Below, one piece after another: positions 51,682 to 60,460 of a stretch of DNA of 64,000 nucleotides. The DNA is taken from assembly GCA_040367435.1 (NCBI GenBank), contig BAABWY010000009.1:1-64000 (forward strand). Reading direction: 5' to 3'. The notes beneath the pieces are model-generated. The model saw only the letters and a program-made list of their open reading frames with translations. It made no database searches and was not told where the DNA came from. The number at the start of each line of letters is the position of its first letter. The first letter of the stretch is position 1. The translations under genes were made by a program, and so were the position numbers. The stretch is from Hyphomicrobiales bacterium 4NK60-0047b (lineage in GTDB: Bacteria; Pseudomonadota; Alphaproteobacteria; Rhizobiales; HXMU1428-3).

Positions 51682-52253
51682 TGAATTGGCACCCTTGTTT
51701 TTGATGTACCCAATTTTGATGAAAGTGATGTTATCAGTTTAACAGTCATAAGTATAATGGGGGGCATGCTTGCATAATGCGTTTTTAAGATGGTTTAACT
51801 AGCCAACTTAAGTTTTATGTGACTGCAAATTTTAAATTTTATGAGTGATATCTTTAGGTTAAAAAAAATAAACTAATTTTTGCCATTTTTGGTTGCGTTG
51901 ATTCGGGCAAATCAGGTAACGTTTCGGTAATAAATTAAAAGAGCACCTAATAATAATCTATTTTAGCGTACCTCATTATCATCCAAAGTAACTCGTCTGT
52001 CTCTTGTGATGTGGCTTTACGAAGAGACCTTTTGTTAAAGTTTTTTTTATGAAGATTGCCTTTTTCTTAAGAAAAGTGCCGTTTTTATAAGAAAAGCCGA
52101 GTGATGTTATTGTTTTTTCAATACAAATTAGGATTTGTTAACTTCTTGCCCGTAACTTTGTAAAGAGAAGATTTAAATCAAGTGATATTCTGGACACTTG
52201 AATTAAGTTTTATGGGCAGTCGCCGGTTAACGGCTTATAAAGAGGGGCATATG
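51682..52253 (+). promoter_or_regulatory. ctrA upstream regulatory region
   Basis: About 570 bp of AT-rich, non-coding DNA ahead of ctrA. It includes a GANTC methylation site (GATTC at 51900-51904), the target of the cell-cycle methylase CcrM, as occurs in the Caulobacter ctrA P1 promoter. Several TTAA half-sites occur but no second full CtrA box. The reading frame from 52182 to the ctrA start is not coding in related proteins. Confidence 0.45.
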
Positions 52254-52979
52254 ATGAGGGTATTACTCATTGAGGATGATAGCGCTACAGCGCAAAGTAT
52301 CGACTTGATGCTTCAGTCTGAAGGTTTCAACGTCTACACGACTGATCTTGGAGAAGAAGGGGCAGATCTTGGCAAGATCTATGATTATGATATCATTCTT
52401 CTCGACATTAATTTACCAGACATGAGTGGATATGAAGTTTTGAAAACTTTACGTGTAAGTAAAGTCAAAACTCCTATTCTGATTCTATCTGGCTTGGCCG
52501 GGATTGACGATAAAGTTCGCGGCCTTGGCTTTGGTGCTGATGATTACATGACCAAGCCTTTCCATAAAGATGAACTTGTTGCACGTATTCATGCAATTGT
52601 GCGTCGCTCTAAGGGGCATGCGCAATCTGTTATTACAACAGGTGACCTGAAAGTGAACTTGGACGCCAAAACTGTTGAAGTTGATGGCCAACGTGTTCAC
52701 CTAACTTCCAAAGAATATCAAATGCTTGAACTGCTATCTCTTCGCAAGGGTACTACCTTGACAAAAGAGATGTTCCTTAACCACCTTTATGGCGGTATGG
52801 ACGAGCCGGAATTGAAGATTATTGATGTGTTCATCTGTAAGCTTCGGAAAAAACTTTCTGCTGCATGTGAAGGTAAGAATTATATTGAGACTGTTTGGGG
52901 ACGGGGTTATGTATTGCGTGATGCGGATGATGATAGTCCGTTGCAACTTGAACATGAAGGCGAGCACGAAGCTGCTTAA
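52254..52979 (+). CDS. ctrA: Cell-cycle response regulator CtrA
   Basis: 241 residues. Receiver domain with phosphorylated Asp51 ('[19 protein letters not shown]') and an OmpR-type winged helix; '[34 protein letters not shown]' and '[33 protein letters not shown]' are nearly invariant in CtrA. It controls flagellar, chemotaxis and division genes in alphaproteobacteria. ATG 52254 gives the family N-terminus [12 protein letters not shown] 52251 is one codon earlier and GAGGGG precedes both. The tail ('[19 protein letters not shown]') is species specific. Confidence 0.97.
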   Translation: MRVLLIEDDSATAQSIDLMLQSEGFNVYTTDLGEEGADLGKIYDYDIILLDINLPDMSGYEVLKTLRVSKVKTPILILSGLAGIDDKVRGLGFGADDYMTKPFHKDELVARIHAIVRRSKGHAQSVITTGDLKVNLDAKTVEVDGQRVHLTSKEYQMLELLSLRKGTTLTKEMFLNHLYGGMDEPELKIIDVFICKLRKKLSAACEGKNYIETVWGRGYVLRDADDDSPLQLEHEGEHEAA

Positions 52980-53011
52980 GCCTCTATCATTTTTACATAG
53001 ACAAATTATTT

Positions 53012-53046
53012 AAAAGAGCACTCTTTATTGACTGCTCTTTTTTTTG
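53012..53046 (+). terminator. Rho-independent terminator of ctrA
   Basis: Stem AAAAGAGCA / TGCTCTTTT with a 14-nt loop, followed by T residues, beginning 33 bp after the ctrA stop codon. Confidence 0.85.
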
Positions 53047-53047
53047 T

Positions 53048-53300
53048 TCTCACGGCTAATTCCAATCGCTAAGGCGATTGGGCCTCCGAAAGGCGGCGCT
53101 TGCGCCGGACTACGCTCGCGCTTCGTCATGTCCTACTGCCCGAAAATGGGCAGTTCTCCTTCTTCGGTTGGATAATTTTTATCTTTATTATTTCCATAGC
53201 TAATTCCAATCGCTAAAGTGATTGGACTTCCGAAAGGCGGTGCTTGAGCCGGATGCCCATGGCGTCATGTCTTGACACCGAAGTGGTGCCACTCCTTCTT
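53048..53300 (+). repeat. Larger multi-hairpin repeat, two diverged copies
   Basis: After TCTCACGGCT (53048-53057) come two copies, 53056-53171 and 53197-53300. Each begins AGCTAATTCCAATCGCTAA and has stem 1 (CCAATCGC with GCGATTGG, or GTGATTGG where a G-U pair keeps it), then 'TTCCGAAAGGCGG', a GC-rich stem, 'GTCATGTC', stem 3 (CTGCCC/GGGCAG, or GACACC/GGTGCC) and 'CTCCTTCTT'. Part of the same string occurs in cluster C near 32500-32580. Lies between two terminators, so it is not in a messenger of a flanking gene. Confidence 0.78.
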
Positions 53301-53378
53301 AGTAAAAATTAAATAGTTTTTTAGCTTTTTCTCTAACAGCTAGTGCGTGAGCTATATAAACCAGCTTCTTAACTTTTC

Positions 53379-53412
53379 AATAAAAAATGGCGCTGAAAGT
53401 CAGCGCCATTTC
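53379..53412 (-). terminator. Rho-independent terminator of the che operon
   Basis: Perfect stem AAATGGCGCTGA / TCAGCGCCATTT around a short loop, followed on the minus strand by six T residues, 31 bp downstream of the cheR stop codon. Confidence 0.88.
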
Positions 53413-53442
53413 TATAAAACTTTTATTGGAAACCTTATTCAA

Positions 53443-54348
53443 TTACCGAGTAAAGTTTCTTCCTGTTGTTCCGGTTTTTGCCAATGGAGTTCCGCTTGCA
53501 GGCCTTGTTATTGCGCTTGCAGGTTTGCTTCCGGCTTGATTTTTAATTTGATATAAGCCTCTTGCATCTGGGACAGAGCCGAAACTATCATTTAGGCCAA
53601 CCAAAGTTTCTGATGCGCCTAGCACCAAATAACAATTTGGATTGGTTTGTTTGCCCATTCTTGCAATGATGTCTGACTTTGTTTCTTTATCAAAATAGAT
53701 CAAAACATTTCGGCAGAAAATAATATCGAAACGGCCAAGTAGATTAAAACTATTTAGCAAATTAAATTGACGATACTGGACTGATGACCTAATTTTTGAG
53801 TTCACCTGCCACATGCTACCAACTTGCTTAAAGTTTTTAACCAAGTATTTTACTGGCATACCGCGTTGAACTTCAAACTGGCTATAAAGACCAGCCTTTG
53901 CTTTTTCCAAGGCTTCAGAACAAAGATCCGTTCCGATGATCTCAATGCGCCAGCCTTCAAGTTCAGCAGCATATTCTTGCAAAATCATGCTTAGTGAATA
54001 AGCTTCTTGACCAGTTGAAGCTGCTGCACTCCAAATGCGTAGATGTTTTTGAGACTTTTTTGCTTCCAATAGTTTTGGCAACATGATGTTCTCAAAATTA
54101 TCAAACGGTGTTTTATCTCTGAAGAAGAATGATTCATTGATAGTCATTGCTTCCACAATTTGGTTCTTGAGGGATGTGGCTTCAGAGCGACGTAACTCTG
54201 CTACCATTGCATCAATCGTCTCATATTTCAGCTTTTTTGCTACGGGCAAAAGGCGTGATTCAATAAGATATTGCTTGTCATCAGTTAAAACCAAACCTGA
54301 AGCGCTTTTTAGCAATGTCCGTAAATAATCAAAATCTCTTGGTGTCAT
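53443..54348 (-). CDS. cheR: Chemotaxis protein methyltransferase CheR
   Basis: 301 residues. The N-terminal helical domain is followed by an AdoMet-dependent methyltransferase: 'TINESFFFRDKTPFD', 'LRIWSAAASTGQEAYSLSMIL', 'GTDLCSEALEKAKAG' and 'FDIIFCRNVLIYFD'. It methylates glutamates of chemoreceptors and opposes CheB, with which it overlaps by 4 bp. The C-terminal 25 residues are a basic, low-complexity tail. Last gene of the che operon. Confidence 0.95.
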   Translation of the reverse strand: MTPRDFDYLRTLLKSASGLVLTDDKQYLIESRLLPVAKKLKYETIDAMVAELRRSEATSLKNQIVEAMTINESFFFRDKTPFDNFENIMLPKLLEAKKSQKHLRIWSAAASTGQEAYSLSMILQEYAAELEGWRIEIIGTDLCSEALEKAKAGLYSQFEVQRGMPVKYLVKNFKQVGSMWQVNSKIRSSVQYRQFNLLNSFNLLGRFDIIFCRNVLIYFDKETKSDIIARMGKQTNPNCYLVLGASETLVGLNDSFGSVPDARGLYQIKNQAGSKPASAITRPASGTPLAKTGTTGRNFTR

Positions 54349-55535
54349 CTTGCTTGCCCTGTGATTAATTGTTTTAACTTCGGCGCTATTTGCTTTAAAG
54401 GTAGTACTTCACTGCATGCGCCAATCTTTGCTGTTGCTCCGGGCATCCCCCAGACAACACTTGTTGCTTCATCTTGCGCGATAACCGAACCACCTGCATC
54501 TGCGATTGTCTTTGCACCATTTGCTCCATCGGATCCCATACCTGTCAAAACGATAGAGAGAGTTGATGGCCCATAACATTTTGCTACTGAATCAAATAGT
54601 GGGTCGACAGCTGGTTTGCAAAAGTTCACTTCTGGTCCATCTGTAATTCTAATAATCGGAAACGCTCCCTTGCGTTCCATAATCATATGTTTTCCACCAG
54701 GTGCTACATAAATTTTGCCTGTTTGAATTTGTTCGCCATCAACACCTTCAGCTGATGGAATGCCTGCCGCTCGGCCTAAATGTTCTGCAAATATTTTTGT
54801 AAAGGTCGCAGGCATATGCTGCGTTACTAAAACAGGGACATTTTTTAATGCTGGTGCTAACTCTTCAAGAACGGAAATTAATGCTGGTGGACCACCTGTT
54901 GAACTACCCACGACCAAAATTTTGGGTTGTGTTTTTGAATACTCTCTTAAGGAGTAACCATCAGCAGTAGTTCCTGTGCTTGCAACTTTATCTGCTAGTA
55001 CGGCTCCCGCAGTCTTTGCTTTTCCAGTAACGACTGAAGGCCGTGCCGGAGCTATTTTTGCTTTTTGCTTTAAGAGAGTTGAGCCAAGAGCTTTAATCTT
55101 GTTAAGCAAATCAATTTTAAAGGCCGAAGACGTAGTTACACCACTATTGCTAACTGGCTTCGGAACATAGTCCGATGCCCCTAATGACAAAGCTTTTAAG
55201 CTAATTTCAGCATTTCTTTGTGTTAGTGTTGATGCCATAATAACTTTGACACCTGGGCACAATTTAAGGATTTTTGGTAGTGCTTCCAAACCATCCATAA
55301 CAGGCATTTCAATATCGAGAACGATGACATCTGGATTTATAGTTTTGACTTCTTCAACAGCTTTCGCTCCGTTGGAACATTTTCCAACCGAAACCATGCC
55401 AGCTTCTTCGTCAACCCATTTTGAGACCAACCCTCTTACAACGACACTATCATCTACGACCATAACTCTTATCGAATTTGGCGCTGATACAGTCGAGCGA
55501 GACCTTCCAGACATTTTTTGTGCAACAGCTGACAT
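54345..55535 (-). CDS. cheB: Chemotaxis response regulator / receptor methylesterase CheB
   Basis: 396 residues. Receiver domain (about 23-140; 'PDVIVLDIEMPVMDGLEALP' holds the phosphorylated Asp), a Lys/Ala-rich linker, and the methylesterase domain with catalytic Ser in 'LVVGSSTGGPPAL', His in 'VTQHMPATFT' and Asp in 'LTGMGSDGANG'. It removes methyl groups from chemoreceptors when phosphorylated by CheA. Overlaps cheR by 4 bp; 16 bp after cheY. No cheD is present. Confidence 0.95.
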   Translation of the reverse strand: MSAVAQKMSGRSRSTVSAPNSIRVMVVDDSVVVRGLVSKWVDEEAGMVSVGKCSNGAKAVEEVKTINPDVIVLDIEMPVMDGLEALPKILKLCPGVKVIMASTLTQRNAEISLKALSLGASDYVPKPVSNSGVTTSSAFKIDLLNKIKALGSTLLKQKAKIAPARPSVVTGKAKTAGAVLADKVASTGTTADGYSLREYSKTQPKILVVGSSTGGPPALISVLEELAPALKNVPVLVTQHMPATFTKIFAEHLGRAAGIPSAEGVDGEQIQTGKIYVAPGGKHMIMERKGAFPIIRITDGPEVNFCKPAVDPLFDSVAKCYGPSTLSIVLTGMGSDGANGAKTIADAGGSVIAQDEATSVVWGMPGATAKIGACSEVLPLKQIAPKLKQLITGQAR

Positions 55536-55551
55536 ATTTGCCTCAATCCAT

Positions 55552-55923
55552 TTAAGCGTCTAGCAACGAAACTTCCTTTAGTTTGGAAATAATAATTTCC
55601 TTATCGAAAGGCTTCATAATATATTCGTTTGCTCCAGCTGAAATGGCTTGAGTGATATGGTCCATATCATTTTCAGTTGTGCAGAAAATGACTTTTGGTG
55701 CTTCACCGCATGGATCTTTTCTTAGTTCCACTAAGAACTCTAGTCCATCCATGACAGGCATGTTCCAATCAAGCAGGATAATATCCGGCAAGTTTTGGCG
55801 GCATTTATCTAGTGCTTCCTGACCATTTTCGGCTTCAGCAACTTCAAAATTTACTTCTTCCATAATTCTTCGTGCAACTTTTCTAATTACACTGGAATCA
55901 TCTACAACCAAGCACTGCTTCAT
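55552..55923 (-). CDS. cheY: Chemotaxis response regulator CheY
   Basis: 123-residue single receiver domain: acidic pair 'VVDDSSVIRKV', phospho-acceptor Asp in 'DIILLDWNMPVMDGLEFL', Thr in 'VIFCTTEND', Lys in 'YIMKPFDKE'. It carries the phosphoryl signal from CheA to the flagellar switch. In the operon between cheW and cheB. Confidence 0.93.
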   Translation of the reverse strand: MKQCLVVDDSSVIRKVARRIMEEVNFEVAEAENGQEALDKCRQNLPDIILLDWNMPVMDGLEFLVELRKDPCGEAPKVIFCTTENDMDHITQAISAGANEYIMKPFDKEIIISKLKEVSLLDA

Positions 55924-55975
55924 TATTTTATATCCTTTATTCGCCCTTAAATTTCACCTTATTTACAAGAATGAA

Positions 55976-56455
55976 TTAAGCTGCATTTGATTTTTCACCT
56001 GTTATATCCAGAATACGTTCAACATCTAATAATACGAGTAGTTGCCCATCCAGACGGTGAACACCAGCAGAAATGCTACTCCAGCGTACATCTAGATTTG
56101 CAGGGTTTTTTTCAAATGTTCTGCGCCCTAAACGCAAGACTTCTCCGACCCGGTCAATGATAAGTCCATACGATTCTTGTTGATGCTCGATCCCCACTGC
56201 CATTGGTGTTCCGCCGTCACTACGAGGCGGGAGCCCTAAGCGTTTGCGCATGTCAATTGCAGTAACAATTCGACCGCGTAAATTTAAGACACCTGCGACT
56301 TGTGGATTTGACAATGGAACTTCTGTGATAGCATCCGGCATGAAAACATCTTCGACCTGTGCGATTGGTAAACCAAAAAGTTGACCATCAATATGCACAG
56401 TTACAAATTCACTAGTTGCACCAATTTCTTTGTTTTCGTTACTCTCTGTAGTCAT
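55976..56455 (-). CDS. cheW: Chemotaxis coupling protein CheW
   Basis: 159 residues, one CheW domain: 'FVTVHIDGQLFGLPIAQVEDVFMPDAITEVPLSNPQVAGVLNLRGRIVTAIDMRKRLGLP'-type order, quoted in part, then 'GLIIDRVGEVLRL'. It joins chemoreceptors to CheA. The ATG overlaps the cheA stop by 4 bp, so the two are translationally coupled. Confidence 0.94.
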   Translation of the reverse strand: MTTESNENKEIGATSEFVTVHIDGQLFGLPIAQVEDVFMPDAITEVPLSNPQVAGVLNLRGRIVTAIDMRKRLGLPPRSDGGTPMAVGIEHQQESYGLIIDRVGEVLRLGRRTFEKNPANLDVRWSSISAGVHRLDGQLLVLLDVERILDITGEKSNAA

Positions 56456-59229
56456 GCTGCGGCCTCATTTTCACTTACTGGCTTACATTCACGGATTGAT
56501 TCAATCAGACCTTCACGATCAAATTTAGCGACATAATCTCTAAAACCGGCTGCGCGGCCTCTTGCGATCACTTCGGGGTTCGTATGTGACGAGAGAGCAA
56601 TGATTGGAGTATCACCCCACTGATTGTCTCCTTTAAGAACGCCGGCGAATGTGATGCCATCCATTTCTGGCATTTCAATATCAGATACAATGACATCGAA
56701 TTGTTCACCGGTATCTTTTAATCGCAGAGCTTCTGTAGCCGATTCAACCATTGTCACTCTATAGCCAGCTGATGCTAGCAGTGGTGACAACAGATTGCGG
56801 AAAAATGCACTATCATCAACTAAGAGCAGTTTTAATTCACGTTGAACTGGATTTGGTATATCGCGCTTTTCTAACCAATCATCAAAGGCTTTTGGCAAGT
56901 AGTAACCGACGTCAATGACCTCGGTTGCCTTACCTTTAATAACAGCAGACCCCACGATACCATTTTTCTCAGATGAAATTTCAATTGTGAGGCGATCCTC
57001 GACGATATCGACGATTTCATCAACAACTAATCCCATAGAATGAGTTTCATCAGCAAAGACTAAGATTGGCTGTAAGCCTTCATCTCTGTGTGTCAGATGA
57101 TCATCGATGTAGATAAGCGGCATTAATTTACCGCGATACTGAACCAGATCTCTGTTATTTGATCTTTCAATATTTGCAACATCAACTTCTTCAAGCCTTG
57201 TAACCAATGAAAGAGGTACAGCTTTAAGGTCTTCTGATCCTGACTTGAAGACCAGCAATGCTGTTTTCTCTTCATTCCCGATCAACTCCGCAGCTTCAGC
57301 AGCATCTACATGATTGCTTTCTTGAGCGCCACCATGATCTCTTGCAACAGCTTGGGCAATACCGTTAGGATCAACAATCAAGATCACGCTACCGTCACCT
57401 AAGATTGTGTTACCGGAAAACATTGTAATTTCTCGTAGCATGGAAGACATCGGTTTAACCACGATTTCTTCCGTGTGAAAGACCGCATCGACGACAATAC
57501 CGAATGTTTGCCCACCAACTTGAACAACTACAACGAATACGTTTTGATCCGTAGCGGCAGCTTCAGCTGCTGTACCGTCATCTCCCTCTTCAAGGATTTT
57601 TGCGATAGGATCATTCCCAAGTAATTTGCTCATGCTAATTACGGGTAACAATTTATTGCGCAATCTCAGAACAGGGCTGTCATTAATCATTTCAATGCGG
57701 TGTTCCGCATTTGCATTTGACTTCACTAGTTCAAGAACAGCTAATTGAGGAATAGCAAACTTTTGCCCGCTAGATTCCACAATCAAAGCAGATACAATTG
57801 CCAATGTGAGTGGAATTTTAATAATGAAGGTAGAGCCTTCACCTGCAACTGATGTTAGATCAACGGTTCCGCCAATAAGTTCAATGTTAGTGCGCACAAC
57901 GTCCATGCCAACACCACGACCAGAAACGTTTGTTACTTTTTCGGCAGTTGAAAGACCTGCGTGGAAAATCAATTTGTGAATTTGATTTTCTGACATTTCT
58001 TCAAGTTCTGCTTCGGTAGCAATACCGTTAGCTATAACTTTTGCTTTAATCTTATCCGTTGGCAGGCCTTGACCATCATCAGCAATTTTAATGATGATGT
58101 GACCACCTTCGTGATATGCGCTAAGCGTTACGTTGCCTTCTTCAGATTTGCCAGCAGCTATACGACCTTCAGTTGTTTCTAAACCATGGTCAGCAGAGTT
58201 ACGTACCATGTGTGTTAGAGGGTCTTTAATTTGTTCTAACACCTGGCGATCAAGTTCTGTTTCAGCGCCGATCATCTCAAGATTAATTTTCTTATCCAAT
58301 TCTTTGGATAGATCTCGGATGATACGTGGTAGTTTTTGCCATGCATTGCCAATTGGTTGCATGCGGGTTTTCATCACCCCTTCTTGCAACTCGGCAGTTA
58401 CGTTTGAAAGGCGCTGTAAAGGTACTTTAAATTCGCTATCATCCAGACGGCGAACCATTTCTAAAAGTTGATTTCTTGTTAGCACAAGCTCAGATACCAT
58501 GGTCATAAGCTGTTCTAATGTCTCAACATTTACACGAATGGTTTGCGCTTTTACTGCGCCACCTTCTTTTGGTTTTGCGTCATCTTTTTGAGCTGCTGCT
58601 GGTTTTGCGGCGGGGGCTTTTACTGCAGCTGGAACTTCGGCAGGTACTGGGGGCTCAGGCTCAACAACAGCTGCTGGCGCTTCATCAACTGAAGGAGCTT
58701 CGGCTCCAAAATCATCAGGTCCAGGAGCATTCTGGAAGGCAGCTTCTAAATCATCTAGAGAAACTTCACCAGGTTTTAGTTCACGCTCTAATTCTTGAGA
58801 GGCAGGGGCTGCTTCTGCAGGTTCTTCAACGCTTTCGCCATTCATGGCCTTCATTGCCAAGGCGGACATGGCGTCAAGTTGTTGAATTAAATCTTGATCA
58901 ACACCTTCAGGCTCTGATCCTTCTTGCTCTAATTGTTCTAGAATTTCTTTGAGGCGGTCAATTGTATCTAGAATTAGCGACACGCCCTCTGAGGTTGGGG
59001 TCGCACCGTCTCTATATTTACCCATTAGCGTTTCAGCTGAATGAGCAAGAGCCTCTAGTCTTGGTAGCCCAAGAAAACCACATGTCCCCTTGATTGTATG
59101 TACCAAGCGAAAGATATTATCTAAAATTCCGCTATTTGTTGGTTCTTGTTCAAATTTTACGAGTTCTACGTCAACGACATCTAAACTTTCAGCTGTTTCC
59201 GTTAGAAATTCGCTCAGGAGATCGTCCAT
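56452..59229 (-). CDS. cheA: Chemotaxis histidine kinase CheA with C-terminal receiver domain
   Basis: 925 residues. P1 HPt domain with phospho-His44 in 'RLVHTIKGTCGF'; an acidic, Ala/Pro-rich linker (about 140-230); dimerisation and ATPase domains ('MVRNSADHGLE', 'IADDGQGL', 'GRGVGMDVV'); two CheW-like domains (about 500-640 and 665-800); and a receiver domain with Asp in 'DVIVSDIEMPEMDGI'. A receiver-fused CheA with two CheW modules is a hybrid form that may act as a phosphate sink. The ATG at 59229 (MDDLLSEF) has AGGA upstream; the frame opens seven codons earlier. Confidence 0.96.
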   Translation of the reverse strand: MDDLLSEFLTETAESLDVVDVELVKFEQEPTNSGILDNIFRLVHTIKGTCGFLGLPRLEALAHSAETLMGKYRDGATPTSEGVSLILDTIDRLKEILEQLEQEGSEPEGVDQDLIQQLDAMSALAMKAMNGESVEEPAEAAPASQELERELKPGEVSLDDLEAAFQNAPGPDDFGAEAPSVDEAPAAVVEPEPPVPAEVPAAVKAPAAKPAAAQKDDAKPKEGGAVKAQTIRVNVETLEQLMTMVSELVLTRNQLLEMVRRLDDSEFKVPLQRLSNVTAELQEGVMKTRMQPIGNAWQKLPRIIRDLSKELDKKINLEMIGAETELDRQVLEQIKDPLTHMVRNSADHGLETTEGRIAAGKSEEGNVTLSAYHEGGHIIIKIADDGQGLPTDKIKAKVIANGIATEAELEEMSENQIHKLIFHAGLSTAEKVTNVSGRGVGMDVVRTNIELIGGTVDLTSVAGEGSTFIIKIPLTLAIVSALIVESSGQKFAIPQLAVLELVKSNANAEHRIEMINDSPVLRLRNKLLPVISMSKLLGNDPIAKILEEGDDGTAAEAAATDQNVFVVVVQVGGQTFGIVVDAVFHTEEIVVKPMSSMLREITMFSGNTILGDGSVILIVDPNGIAQAVARDHGGAQESNHVDAAEAAELIGNEEKTALLVFKSGSEDLKAVPLSLVTRLEEVDVANIERSNNRDLVQYRGKLMPLIYIDDHLTHRDEGLQPILVFADETHSMGLVVDEIVDIVEDRLTIEISSEKNGIVGSAVIKGKATEVIDVGYYLPKAFDDWLEKRDIPNPVQRELKLLLVDDSAFFRNLLSPLLASAGYRVTMVESATEALRLKDTGEQFDVIVSDIEMPEMDGITFAGVLKGDNQWGDTPIIALSSHTNPEVIARGRAAGFRDYVAKFDREGLIESIRECKPVSENEAAA

Positions 59230-59410
59230 CACTTGTATCCTTTTCCCCAAAGCCCTGTTAGCTTTTTACCCCTTGGCCGAGAGCATCACTCAGATAATTA
59301 CTGAGAGAATCATTGGCCCTAAAGTTAATATTGGAGAGAAAGAGTTAAATTTAACTGAAAGAAATGCCGTGAACCTCTCATGTTTTGCAGATAATTTAAT
59401 TTTTATCCCA

Positions 59411-60043
59411 TTATGAGACTGAAAATACGACTTCATTTTCATTAAATTCGAGTTTTATAGATAAATTGCCATTTTTTAGAAGACGGTATGTGTAATATGG
59501 CTGGATAACTAACGCGTCGATTGGCTCTTTTGATTCGCCACTAAGAATAGTTGGCACACGCTCTGGTAATCTCGCTCCATCACCTTTTGCTGAAATATTA
59601 ATTTCTGGCTTTTCAACATCACCAGAAACATTAAAAGAGATAACCCCGCCTCTTGGGATGGCCGCCACAGCCACAACAACTAGGTTTAGGATTAATTTAG
59701 CATAACCTTTTGGCATAAAATCATGATCACTACTCCACTCAACCTTATGTTTTTCCTCAAGTATTGCATTTGCCAAGTCTTGAATTTTATTGAAAGGAAT
59801 ATCTGTTCCAGCAGAACCGGCTGCGCCAAATGCCAACCTGGCGAATTCTAAACGAGCCCAAGCATTTTTGGTATTGCGACGGATAACATCCATTGCATAT
59901 TGCTTAACCTGTTCATCATCATCATCTTCTAAAACTTCCAGCCCATTAAAAATCGCGCCAACAGGGCCAACAACGTCATGGCAAATTCGACTGGAAACTA
60001 AAGCTGCTAATTCCAGGTCTGTAATTTCTTTGTCTACACTCAT
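59411..60043 (-). CDS. chpT: Histidine phosphotransferase ChpT
   Basis: 210 residues. 'LAALVSSRICHDVVGPVGAIFNGLEVLEDD' holds the phosphorylated His of the ChpT four-helix domain (His at about 22), followed by a degenerate HATPase-like half. ChpT passes phosphate from CckA to CtrA and CpdR. It lies 180 bp upstream of cheA on the same strand. A full CtrA box overlaps its ribosome binding site, hinting at feedback from CtrA. Confidence 0.9.
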   Translation of the reverse strand: MSVDKEITDLELAALVSSRICHDVVGPVGAIFNGLEVLEDDDDEQVKQYAMDVIRRNTKNAWARLEFARLAFGAAGSAGTDIPFNKIQDLANAILEEKHKVEWSSDHDFMPKGYAKLILNLVVVAVAAIPRGGVISFNVSGDVEKPEINISAKGDGARLPERVPTILSGESKEPIDALVIQPYYTYRLLKNGNLSIKLEFNENEVVFSVS

Positions 60044-60045
60044 CG

Positions 60046-60060
60046 TTAAGTCCTCGTTAA
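60046..60060 (-). promoter_or_regulatory. CtrA-binding site overlapping the chpT ribosome binding site
   Basis: TTAA-GTCCTCG-TTAA, exact consensus, from 3 to 17 bp ahead of the chpT ATG. The spacer's complement holds the GAGGA Shine-Dalgarno. A third TTAA half-site follows after 6 bases (60067-60070). At this position bound CtrA would be expected to repress or roadblock rather than activate. Confidence 0.55.
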
Positions 60061-60460
60061 CTAAATTTAACTGTCTGTTTTGCTTTTAAGAAAATTGTTA
60101 AACTCAAACCAACTTCACTCCTTAAAATATTGGAGTTTTGATTCAAATTCACACCGAATCAATTCATTCTATCGAACAATACCGTTTTGACCGAAGATGT
60201 TCTAGGGCATAGATTTTTTTGCCCATTTTAATTAGGATAAATGATACCCCACTTACACAGACCTCTGCCTTATCAAGACGGTTTGCTATTTTATTAATGA
60301 GGTTGGGTCTTGTGTTTCAGTTAAATAAGCTTATGGTCACAGCTGTTTTTATCAATAGCTACTAACTTGCTGGTTAGTTTGACTGTTTCTCTACTTTTTT
60401 GAGGCACTCAAACACCCTTGTTAATATATCTTCATTTAATTTTACTCTGGTTCCAAATCT
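60061..60460. other. Intergenic region between chpT and cysQ
   Basis: About 400 bp with promoters for the two divergent genes. No gene or palindromic repeat was seen. Apart from the third TTAA half-site near chpT, no clear regulatory dyad was found. Confidence 0.4.
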
